Shown here: positions 7,024 to 13,687 of the stretch, piece after piece
How positions within the stretch are numbered: the stretch's first letter is position 1
Layout: each line of letters opens with the position of its first letter
Assembly: GCA_002840115.1 (NCBI GenBank)
Contig: PGZG01000029.1
Location: 1-13,687 of the forward strand
Source: Gammaproteobacteria bacterium HGW-Gammaproteobacteria-14
Lineage (GTDB): Bacteria; Pseudomonadota; Gammaproteobacteria; Pseudomonadales; Alcanivoracaceae
DNA: 13,687 bases
Reading direction: 5' to 3'
Notes under the pieces: model-generated
Databases searched by the model: none
Told to the model about the DNA's origin: nothing
Seen by the model: the letters and a program-made list of their open reading frames with translations, nothing else
Position numbers and translations under genes: made by a program

Positions 7024-7605
7024 ATGCGCAGCACAGCGCGAGCCGCAATCATTACTCTGGCGATGACCTCCTTCATGGGGGTCACTCAGGCAACCGCATC
7101 TTCCTTATCGGAACGCCCCAAAATAGAAAACTACCAAGACAGGGATGCCTTTATTGCAGACATCCTTGCCTGGCGCGAGATGCAAGCTCTCGCCCTCCCG
7201 AAACTGCCCGACCAGAGCGCCAGCAGCGCTCACAACAATAACAACGATGACCCCTACGACCCGGACGACTGGCATCGCATCAATGGCCCGGAGAATCTGG
7301 ATATGGCGGTACGCAAAGCGCTGGGTTATGAGCAACCCCACTACCGCGAACCATTGCGCTTCAATCGCACCACCCACGTAAGCTTCCCGCTGGAACAACT
7401 CCCGAGCGAAACCATGTCCATTAATGCGGTAGGAGATATTCTCGACGCCTCAGCCGCAGCAGTCCCAAACCCGAGCGACACGACCACCGACACCGGCGAG
7501 TTACTGTTTAATAAAATTGACGGGTTCAAACTTCCTGCCGCACCGACTGACTCCATTCAAGCGCCCGCCCGAAACATTTCTGATGTTGTCTTGCGGCCTC
7601 GCTAG
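7024..7605 (+). CDS. Small secreted protein of unknown function (second of a pair)
   Basis: I do not recognise the family. The 193-residue product starts at ATG 7024, where a signal peptide begins (MRSTARAAIITLAMTSFMGV, likely cleavage after ATA at 25). The same frame is open back to 6817, but that part overlaps the previous gene and would hide the signal. No strong ribosome binding site is seen; coupling to the upstream stop 13 bases away is likely. Residues 31-51 (RPKIENYQDRDAFIADILAWR) match the mature N-terminus of the first protein without gaps. Next comes an Asn/Asp-rich stretch (HNNNNDDPYDPDDWH, about 69-83) that could be a flexible linker or bind a metal ion. The C-terminal third is Ser/Thr/Ala/Pro-rich and looks poorly folded. 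There are no cysteines. It converges on rlmB, 21 bases away, with no visible terminator between. Confidence 0.75.
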   Translation: MRSTARAAIITLAMTSFMGVTQATASSLSERPKIENYQDRDAFIADILAWREMQALALPKLPDQSASSAHNNNNDDPYDPDDWHRINGPENLDMAVRKALGYEQPHYREPLRFNRTTHVSFPLEQLPSETMSINAVGDILDASAAAVPNPSDTTTDTGELLFNKIDGFKLPAAPTDSIQAPARNISDVVLRPR

Positions 7606-7626
7606 AAAACCCTGGAAGCCTCAAAC

Positions 7627-8379
7627 TCAGACCTTTCTCGCCGCCAGCAATTGATACAGAACCACCGCAGTGGCCACGGAAACATTGAGGCTCTCCACCT
7701 CACCCCGCATGGGAATTTCAATCAGATAATCACACTTCTCACGGGTGCTACGGCGCATGCCGTCACCCTCCGCCCCCATAACCAGCGCCAATGCACCGCC
7801 TGCAGAGAACTCAAATAACGACTGGCTATGCTCGCCAAGGGCCGTGCCCACCACCCATACCCCACGCTCGCGCAATAGCTCAAGCACGCGAGACAAATTG
7901 CCAATCTCAAAATAGGGCACCGACTCCGCCGCGCCCACCGCACTGCGGCACGCCGTGGGAGTCAAACCACAAGCATGGCGGCGCGGGACAATCACGGCAT
8001 CGACACCAGTGGCATCGGCACTACGCAAGCAGGCGCCAAGATTATGGGGGTCGGTAACGCCGTCCAGCACCAGCAATAACGGGTCCGGACGCACCTTATC
8101 AAGATGAGCAAACAGGGCGTTGTCATCACCGACAACGCGAGGACGAGCTCTGGCAACGACTCCTTGATGCTGTGGGCCGGCATGTTTTTCCAGCACTTCC
8201 CGTCGGGCACGCTGGGGGCGAATACCCAGCCGTAGCGCCTCCGAACAAAGCGCCTCAAGGCGCTCTTCGCCGCGCTCCGCCCGGGAGTCCTGCACAAACA
8301 ATTCCAGCACTGCCTCCGGACGGTGTCGCAGAATAGCTTCCACCGCATGGTAACCGGAATACATCAAGGGCTTACTCAT
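7627..8379 (-). CDS. rlmB: 23S rRNA (guanosine-2251-2'-O)-methyltransferase
   Basis: RlmB methylates the 2'-OH of G2251 in the peptidyl-transferase P loop of 23S rRNA using SAM. The product has 250 residues, the usual size. The N-terminal substrate-binding domain (GYHAVEAIL onward) is followed by the SPOUT catalytic domain with its three motifs: DPHNLGACLRSADATGVDAV, LVMGAEGDGMR, and IPMRGEVESLNVSVATAVVL. The latter two form the trefoil knot that holds SAM. The start ATG at 8379 overlaps the rnr stop (ATGA), showing a coupled rnr-rlmB operon. This gene pair directly upstream of rpsF is conserved in related bacteria; here two opposite-strand genes separate it from rpsF. Confidence 0.97.
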   Translation of the reverse strand: MSKPLMYSGYHAVEAILRHRPEAVLELFVQDSRAERGEERLEALCSEALRLGIRPQRARREVLEKHAGPQHQGVVARARPRVVGDDNALFAHLDKVRPDPLLLVLDGVTDPHNLGACLRSADATGVDAVIVPRRHACGLTPTACRSAVGAAESVPYFEIGNLSRVLELLRERGVWVVGTALGEHSQSLFEFSAGGALALVMGAEGDGMRRSTREKCDYLIEIPMRGEVESLNVSVATAVVLYQLLAARKV

Positions 8380-10919
8380 GCGGGCTTCCGGCCACCCCGA
8401 TTACGACTACGGCGGCGAGCCGGTTTTTTAGCGGCCGTCGCTGCTGGCTCAGCGGTTGCAGATGGCTTCTTGGACGCCGGGCTAGCCGAAGACTTTCCGG
8501 AGGCTTTCGCGCCGGACTTACCTGCAGGCTTGCCCCCCGCAGGTTTACCGCGACCCGCGGAGCCAGACTTACCCTTGCCCTTCCCACCCCCGGCACCTTT
8601 GTCCGGGAAGTGTCCTGCGGCAATTTGTTCGCGCACGTTCTGGCGCTTGGCCTTCAGCTTACCCACCACCATCAGATCGATTTTGCGGTCCTCAACATTG
8701 ACCGCCGCAACCTTAACGCGCACCTGATCGCCCAGACCATAACGCTGCCCAGAGGATTCGCCGACTAGCACATGCCGCACCGCATCATGTTTGTAATAGT
8801 CGCTATCCAAATTGGCAACATGCACCATACCCTCGATAAACAAATCACCGATCTGAATAAACAGGCCGAAGGCAGCGACACCACTGACAACGCCATCGAA
8901 CTCATCACCCAAGTGCTGCTGCATATATTGGCACTTCAGCCACTGCACCACATCACGGGTCGCATCATCCGCACGGCGCTCTGTCAGCGAGCAATGCTCG
9001 CCAAGAGCAACCATTTGCGCAGGGCTATAGGGCAGCGCATGTTTTTTCGCAATGCCGCGCATGCGGGCAATCAGCCCCGGACCACCCACCACCTGATTAC
9101 CACCTTCGCCGCTACGAATCAGATAGCGAATGGCGCGATGCACCAGCAAATCCGGGTAGCGTCGAATAGGCGAAGTGAAATGAGTGTAAGCCTTGTAGGC
9201 AAGACCAAAGTGACCTTTGTTCTCTGCTTCGTACTTGGCCTGAGTCAACGAACGCAGCATCACCGTTTGAATCACTTCCCGGTCCGGGCGACCACTGATG
9301 GCCGTGGTCAGCTTGCGGAACATTGCCGGCGTTGGCTCACCCTGCCTCTCCGACCAGTCGATGCTAAGACCCAGAGGACTAATAAATTGCTGCAAAGACT
9401 TCAGCTTCTCTGGCTTCGGCGCTTCATGATTGCGGAACAAGGCAGGCAGTCCTGATTTTTCCAGCAGCCGAGCGGCGCAAATATTCGCCGCCAACATCGC
9501 CTCTTCAATCATCTTGTGAGCGACGTTGCGCACCACCGGCTCAATAGCACTGATCTTGCGGCTTTCGTCGTACACAATTCGGGTTTCCGTGGTTTCGAAA
9601 TCAATGGCTCCACGTTCATCCCGCTGGCTACGCAACGCATGATACAGATCATAAAACTGGTGCAGCATGGTTTTGCTAGGGCCATCAATACGACCGGCAA
9701 GACTGCGCGCCAATGGCCCTTCCGGCGCCTCCAGCAAAGCCCCCACCTGCGTATAGGTCAGTCGGTGGTGAGAGCGCATAACACCCTCACCGAACTGAAA
9801 CTTGGTAATCTTTCCGCTAGCCGCGATTTGCATCTCGCAGAATTGGCAAAGCCGATCAATATGCGGGTTTAGCGAACACAATCCATTGGAAAGTTTTTCC
9901 GGCAACATCGGAATAACGCGACGCGGGAAATACACCGAGGTGCCTCGAACCTGCGCCTCTTCATCCAGTGGTGATCCCGGTGTGACGTAATGAGAAACAT
10001 CGGCAATAGCAACAATCAAACGCCAACCGCCACGCTTACGCGCCTCCACATACACCGCATCATCAAAGTCACGGGCATCTTCGCCATCGATAGTGACCAA
10101 CGGCAAGTCACGAAGGTCGATACGTCCCTGCTTATCGGCTTCCTGAACTTCTTCCGGAATAGCTTCAGCCTCGGCCTCAACTTCCTCGGGCCAGACAAAA
10201 GGAATATCGAAATTGCGTACGGCAACTTCCACTTCCATACCTGGTTCATCCGGAGAGGCAATAATCTCCTCCAGCTCCACCAGCACCTGCTTGTCCCGAT
10301 CCGGATACTGCACAATGCGGGTGCGGATATGATCGCCAGGACTGGGCTTCAAACCATTCAATTCGGTGATTAACACTTCGCGCGCCAATCGGCGGTTTTG
10401 CGGCGCCAGAAAATGGACGCCGCCCTCTGGCTGATAGACACCCACCAGATCCGTGGTGCCGCGCTCAACAATCTCAACAATCCGAGCCTCACGCTTGCCA
10501 AAGCGATTGCGACCTTCGGAGCTGACCAAAACCCGATCACCATCAAGCACGTTTTGCATCTGACGAGGAGACAGGAACAAGTCTTCGGCACCTTTTTCAT
10601 CGGTGACCAGAAAACCGAAACCATCGCGATGCCCCTGAACGCGACCAGCAATAAGGTTCATGCGTTGCACCGGGCCAAAACGGCCGGCCCGGTTTCGGAC
10701 CAGCTGACCATCCCGGATCATCGCCCGCAGGCGGCGCTCGAAAGCGATTTCAGACTCCTCCCCGGAAACAGATAACAACACCAGCAACTCTTCCATTGAG
10801 AGCGGACTGGATTGTTCATCAAGTACCTGGAGGATAAGTTCACGACTGGGGACCGGATTGTCGTATTTTTCCGCCTCTCGGGAGGCGTGAGGGTCCTGAT
10901 AGCGTTTTTTCTTTGCCAT
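8376..10919 (-). CDS. rnr: Ribonuclease R
   Basis: RNase R is a processive 3'-5' exoribonuclease that degrades structured RNA and takes part in rRNA quality control and tmRNA-linked decay. The product is 847 residues. In order: an N-terminal winged-helix segment (about 23-80), cold-shock/OB domains (about 85-240), the RNB catalytic domain with VTIDGEDARDFDDAVY (275-290; aspartates D278, D281, D284, D286, D287), an S1 domain (about 668-752, EFDGVVSGVAAFGLFIQI), and a very basic low-complexity tail (about 774-847) rich in K, G, S, A and P. The start at 10919 (MAKKKRYQDP) fits the family; the frame stays open to 11141, but that would run through the tRNA gene. AAGGAAG lies about 13 bases upstream, a slightly long spacing. 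The stop overlaps the rlmB start. Confidence 0.97.
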   Translation of the reverse strand: MAKKKRYQDPHASREAEKYDNPVPSRELILQVLDEQSSPLSMEELLVLLSVSGEESEIAFERRLRAMIRDGQLVRNRAGRFGPVQRMNLIAGRVQGHRDGFGFLVTDEKGAEDLFLSPRQMQNVLDGDRVLVSSEGRNRFGKREARIVEIVERGTTDLVGVYQPEGGVHFLAPQNRRLAREVLITELNGLKPSPGDHIRTRIVQYPDRDKQVLVELEEIIASPDEPGMEVEVAVRNFDIPFVWPEEVEAEAEAIPEEVQEADKQGRIDLRDLPLVTIDGEDARDFDDAVYVEARKRGGWRLIVAIADVSHYVTPGSPLDEEAQVRGTSVYFPRRVIPMLPEKLSNGLCSLNPHIDRLCQFCEMQIAASGKITKFQFGEGVMRSHHRLTYTQVGALLEAPEGPLARSLAGRIDGPSKTMLHQFYDLYHALRSQRDERGAIDFETTETRIVYDESRKISAIEPVVRNVAHKMIEEAMLAANICAARLLEKSGLPALFRNHEAPKPEKLKSLQQFISPLGLSIDWSERQGEPTPAMFRKLTTAISGRPDREVIQTVMLRSLTQAKYEAENKGHFGLAYKAYTHFTSPIRRYPDLLVHRAIRYLIRSGEGGNQVVGGPGLIARMRGIAKKHALPYSPAQMVALGEHCSLTERRADDATRDVVQWLKCQYMQQHLGDEFDGVVSGVAAFGLFIQIGDLFIEGMVHVANLDSDYYKHDAVRHVLVGESSGQRYGLGDQVRVKVAAVNVEDRKIDLMVVGKLKAKRQNVREQIAAGHFPDKGAGGGKGKGKSGSAGRGKPAGGKPAGKSGAKASGKSSASPASKKPSATAEPAATAAKKPARRRSRNRGGRKPA

Positions 10920-11034
10920 ATGGCGAGAGTGACTTCCTTGCGTAGTAGAGAAACGGCGGGGCCTGAAGGGCCGCAACCAGAGTAGAAACTGCCCCCAGCT
11001 TAACCGATACCCGGCAGAATCTGTAGTGAACATG

Positions 11035-11062
11035 CAATTAAGCCGTCTGGCGGCGTTGACAA
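11035..11062 (-). promoter_or_regulatory. Candidate rnr promoter
   Basis: On the minus strand, TTGTCA (11062-11057) and TAATTG (11040-11035) are separated by 16 bases. The -35 overlaps five bases of the opposing tRNA-Leu -35, since TTGACAA reads TTGTCAA on the other strand. The match is moderate and the leader would be about 110 bases. Confidence 0.4.
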
Positions 11063-11083
11063 TGGGGTTCCATACACTAGAAT
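11056..11083 (+). promoter_or_regulatory. tRNA-Leu promoter
   Basis: A perfect -35 TTGACA (11056-11061), a 16-base spacer, and a -10 TAGAAT (11078-11083), followed by a GC-rich discriminator (AGCCGCGC), as expected for a stringently controlled stable-RNA promoter. It lies 32 bases upstream of the tRNA. Confidence 0.82.
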
Positions 11084-11115
11084 AGCCGCGCTCTGGCAAC
11101 AGAGATTCAACACCT

Positions 11116-11202
11116 GCCGAGGTGGTGAAATTGGTAGACACGCTAGCTTCAGGTGCTAGTGCTCGAAAGGGCGTGGAGGTTCAAGTCCTCTCCTCGGCAC
11201 CA
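11116..11202 (+). tRNA. tRNA-Leu (anticodon CAG)
   Basis: This 87-base gene is a class II tRNA. The acceptor stem GCCGAGG (11116-11122) pairs with CCTCGGC (11192-11198), followed by A and an encoded CCA. The anticodon stem CTAGC/GCTAG (11143-11147 and 11155-11159) encloses TTCAGGT, giving anticodon CAG at 11150-11152, which reads the CUG leucine codon. The long variable arm (TGCTCGAAAGGGCG) is typical of leucine tRNAs, and the T-loop GTTCAAGTC is intact. It is transcribed divergently from rnr. Confidence 0.97.
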
Positions 11203-11210
11203 ATTAAGGA

Positions 11211-11235
11211 AGGGCTCCCTACGGGAGCCTTTTTT
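11211..11235 (+). terminator. Terminator of tRNA-Leu
   Basis: GGCTCCC (11213-11219) and GGGAGCC (11223-11229) form a 7-bp GC-rich stem with a TAC loop, extended by a G-U and an A-U pair, and end in a run of six T. It lies 8 bases after the tRNA. Confidence 0.92.
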
Positions 11236-11318
11236 GTTTCTCGGTCGGACTGCCGGCCAACGCCGAAACATGACCAACTCACAGACCCTCACTACATTTA
11301 GCGCAACCACAGCCGCAT

Positions 11319-11347
11319 AAAAAACGGGCCCAAAGGGCCCGTTTTTT
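11319..11347. terminator. Symmetric bidirectional terminator
   Basis: Six A, CGGGCCC, AAA loop, GGGCCCG, six T: a 7-bp all-GC stem flanked by A and T tracts, so it works as a rho-independent terminator on either strand. It lies 15 bases after the stop of the LysM protein (minus strand) and is a backstop for the tRNA transcript (plus strand). Confidence 0.9.
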
Positions 11348-11362
11348 GGCAAGGACGCCGGA

Positions 11363-13687
11363 TCAAGGCGCTTGTCTTGCCTCTTCTTCCTCTCGCTGGA
11401 TCTCCATCAGGCGCTCCAGCTGTTCGCGCTCCAGGTTGATCTTCTGGCCCGGCAGAATCAGATCCGGGTTTTCCAGATCCGGTGTCAGCCACCAGATTTC
11501 CTGCCAACGCTCAGGATCACCCAGGAACTCACCTGCCAGATCCCACAGGGTGTCACCGGTGCGTACTGCATGACTACGGAAGGGCTCTTGCACCGGCTCC
11601 TCACCAGGCTCAAGCACCGTGTTCAGTACAGCATCGCCCTCATACACCCACAGAGCTGCCAGTGGCTGCGGTTGACCCGGAGAGAACATCATCTCCTGCA
11701 GCACATTATGTGTTGCATAGGACAATGCAGGACCCGCCTGAGATGCGCGGCGCTCCAGCTCACCAAAGCCTGCCATCACATAGGCGGATGCATCCGCTGC
11801 TGTGCCACTCAGGAACTTCGGCTCCAAATTGCCGCCAATGACCCAAGTGTTAAACACAATGAGGCCGGGAACAAAGCCAAGCTCTTCAAAGCGCTCGGCC
11901 GTACCCACCAGATGAGCAGACACTGCATAGTCGTCGAACGCACCGGCGCCGATACCCATCAGGTCACCCACCTGCACCCTAATCGGCTGCTCCGTGGTAC
12001 CAACCAGACCGGCGATGGCGCGGATCTCAAGATCCTGCTCTGCGATCACATGCACCGGCTCCTGCTCTGGCAACAGACCCGCACTGTAGTCCACATCCCA
12101 GCCAGAGAAGATTGAGTTGGCTGCGATCAGACGCACGTTGTAACCCTGAACTGCCGGCGGCGGAACATTGGCCGGGTTATTCAGGAAGTTCGGGTTGTTG
12201 TTCAGTGCAGCCAACAGGTTATCAAACACGTCCTGACGACCCAGATAGATGTTGCCGGCAATCTGGCGGGTTTCAACGCCATTACCGAAGTCGAAGTCGT
12301 AACTCTCGCCCGCTGCTTCGCCGGTGGTGTAGACCACCACATCACCTACGCCGTTGCCGTTAGCATTCGCCGTGACGTTATAGAGAATCACGTCACCGCG
12401 AACCGCATCCAGACCTTCTGCCAACACCACGTCACCCGTGATGTTATCCGCACCAATCAACACGCTGCCGTCGGCAATGATCGCTGTACCCGGATCCATA
12501 ACCACGTTACGGGCTTCCAGAATCACCAGATCACCTTCGAAGGCACCGCCACGCTCTACCAGGAAGGTGGCGCCATTGGTAAAGATCACATCAAAGCCCT
12601 GGCCTGGACGGAAGACCACACGACCTGCGCCGCTTTCATCGGCATCGATAACAATGTTACCGCTACGACCCTGCAGCACGATCACACGATCTGCCTGCGC
12701 CTGAACAGAACCATCGATAAGCACGTTACCGGTGACTTCCACGGAACCGGTCAGCGGCTCACCGACATTCTCTGCAAGCATAGTAACGCCAGCATCAACG
12801 TAGATGGTGCCTGCGTAGGAGGAACCAAACTCACCCGCACGAACGATGAGAGTGTCATCACCCGCGGCAGATACCGCACCCACTTGAACATCATTTGCAA
12901 AGCGGATGCTGCCGTCATGAGTTACATCGGTGCCATCATCCTGACGCAGGGTCACCAGCTCCACGGTGCCAGTGGAGAACAAGCCGTACACATTTTCCGC
13001 CCAACCATCCGGGAAGAAGGTGTTCAGGTCATCCACCCAGCTTGGTGCTGGCTCGCCCTGACGATCGATCGTAATCGTTTCGACAACAATCACATCATCC
13101 ACTGCAGACACATTACGCAGCGAGGCAACGATATCGAGGTTGGCATCTTCGTTGGCGCCTGGTGTTGCAACACCCGGAGCCAGACCGAACAGACCAGTAC
13201 CGATCACATTCATGCTGTCCGCGAACACTTGCATGCCGAGGTCGCCGCCGGTAACAACGACCAGGTCGTCCGCCGTCAGGCTCAGACCCGGACCAACACC
13301 AACGTTGAGGTAACGGTTACCCGTAGCACCATCAACAAAGCCACCGCGACCCGCCTCAAGACGCATCCACTGTGCTTCCAGAGTCACGCCACCAGCGCCA
13401 GCGCCAACACCTTCGTTGAGCGACAGGTTGCCGTTCTCGGCAAGCAGCTGCAGGTTGCCTTCAAAACCGGTACCGGCAAACGCCAGACCTTGAGCCGACA
13501 AACCTTCGTCGTTGCGCACCCACACCGAGGAGGTGTTTTCAGCGCTGTTCGCGGCTGGCAAGTTAAAGGTCACCGTCACCGAACCACCGGCACTGCGGTT
13601 ATCAATCCCCACGGTGCCCGCTTCGCTGAGCGTCACTTCGATCAAGCTGTCCACTTCTGTAGTCAGGCGCTGATCCACATCCGGATC
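11363..13687 (-). CDS. Large beta-solenoid surface protein with C-terminal LysM domain (C-terminal part, 5' end outside window)
   Basis: The frame is open from the right edge to a TGA at 11363; 774 residues are visible and the true start lies beyond the window. Most of the visible part (about 1-560) is made of short alternating strands with G, N and D turns (SVEVTGNVLIDGSVQAQADR is one rung-like unit), as in filamentous haemagglutinin-type beta-helices. I see no cysteine in the whole fragment, and it is acidic, both usual for very large surface proteins. A segment with FGELERRASQAGPALSYATH (about 635-654) marks a change from solenoid to a more helical region. A LysM domain follows (705-751: SHAVRTGDTLWDLAGEFLGD, a W-rich WQEIWWL segment, LPGQKIN), known to bind peptidoglycan. 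The last 23 residues are a charged helix. Likely role: adhesin or surface fibre tethered to the cell wall. No partner TpsB-type transporter is in the window. Confidence 0.8.
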   Translation of the reverse strand, partial: DPDVDQRLTTEVDSLIEVTLSEAGTVGIDNRSAGGSVTVTFNLPAANSAENTSSVWVRNDEGLSAQGLAFAGTGFEGNLQLLAENGNLSLNEGVGAGAGGVTLEAQWMRLEAGRGGFVDGATGNRYLNVGVGPGLSLTADDLVVVTGGDLGMQVFADSMNVIGTGLFGLAPGVATPGANEDANLDIVASLRNVSAVDDVIVVETITIDRQGEPAPSWVDDLNTFFPDGWAENVYGLFSTGTVELVTLRQDDGTDVTHDGSIRFANDVQVGAVSAAGDDTLIVRAGEFGSSYAGTIYVDAGVTMLAENVGEPLTGSVEVTGNVLIDGSVQAQADRVIVLQGRSGNIVIDADESGAGRVVFRPGQGFDVIFTNGATFLVERGGAFEGDLVILEARNVVMDPGTAIIADGSVLIGADNITGDVVLAEGLDAVRGDVILYNVTANANGNGVGDVVVYTTGEAAGESYDFDFGNGVETRQIAGNIYLGRQDVFDNLLAALNNNPNFLNNPANVPPPAVQGYNVRLIAANSIFSGWDVDYSAGLLPEQEPVHVIAEQDLEIRAIAGLVGTTEQPIRVQVGDLMGIGAGAFDDYAVSAHLVGTAERFEELGFVPGLIVFNTWVIGGNLEPKFLSGTAADASAYVMAGFGELERRASQAGPALSYATHNVLQEMMFSPGQPQPLAALWVYEGDAVLNTVLEPGEEPVQEPFRSHAVRTGDTLWDLAGEFLGDPERWQEIWWLTPDLENPDLILPGQKINLEREQLERLMEIQREEEEARQAP
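11435..11575 (-). other. LysM domain of the solenoid protein
   Basis: About 47 residues: AVRTGDTLWDLA at the start, LPGQKINL at the end, and between them an inserted tryptophan-rich WQEIWWLTPDL segment, a variant seen in LysM domains of Gram-negative envelope proteins. It is the only recognised domain at this end of the protein. Confidence 0.88.

Noticed and set aside
10920..11141. Extension of rnr by 74 codons to a start at 11141
   Set aside because: It would run through the rnr upstream region and into the tRNA-Leu gene, and adds no family sequence; MAKKKRYQDP at 10919 is the natural start.
11116..11202. tRNA-Leu as an integration site of a mobile island
   Set aside because: No integrase and no direct repeat of the tRNA 3' end is visible in the window; the tRNA next to rnr is an ordinary conserved arrangement.
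11372..12115. Plus-strand open frame of 247 codons inside the LysM protein gene
   Set aside because: It is antisense to a well-supported coding region and its translation is Cys/His/Gln-rich without recognisable domains: a shadow frame.
1..13687. CRISPR arrays, insertion sequences, prophage or defence genes
   Set aside because: No regularly spaced repeats, transposase or phage-like reading frames were found on either strand.

Overview
The window looks like chromosomal DNA of a gammaproteobacterium. The gene order rnr-rlmB-rpsF-priB-rpsR-rplI-dnaB-alr-radA on one strand, with a tRNA-Leu just upstream of rnr, matches the arrangement I know from Pseudomonas and related, often marine, Pseudomonadales/Cellvibrionales lineages. 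I cannot name a genus from the sequence alone.

Layout, left to right. (1) 1-502, minus: the N-terminal part of a secreted, glycine-rich parallel beta-helix protein that runs off the left edge. (2) 616-4554, minus: radA, alr and dnaB, covering DNA repair, D-alanine supply and the replicative helicase. (3) 4591-4618: a strong hairpin plus U-tract separates dnaB from the ribosomal protein operon. (4) 4669-6063, minus: rpsF-priB-rpsR-rplI, driven by a good sigma-70-like promoter with a GC-rich discriminator. Its leader folds into a two-helix structure with a CCG-containing bulge that buries the rpsF ribosome binding site; this fits the known S6:S18 autoregulatory motif. (5) 6294-7605, plus: two small exported proteins of unknown function inserted against the direction of the surrounding operon. 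Their mature N-termini share a gapless motif, so they are probably members of one unnamed family. (6) 7627-10919, minus: rlmB and rnr, overlapping by ATGA, i.e. 23S rRNA methylation and RNase R. (7) 11116-11202, plus: tRNA-Leu(CAG), with its own promoter and terminator; its -35 overlaps a candidate rnr -35 on the other strand. (8) 11363-13687, minus: the C-terminal 774 residues of a large cysteine-free beta-solenoid surface protein ending in a LysM domain, with a symmetric bidirectional terminator after it.

The core is a conserved information-processing cluster (translation, rRNA modification, RNA decay, replication restart, replication). The accessory part consists of four exported proteins: two beta-solenoid-type proteins at the edges and the paired small proteins in the middle. 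The strongest candidates for something undescribed are the paired secreted proteins with their shared motif, and the solenoid with a C-terminal LysM. No CRISPR array, transposase, phage gene, toxin-antitoxin pair or recognisable defence gene is visible. No stretch longer than about 230 bases lacks a feature.
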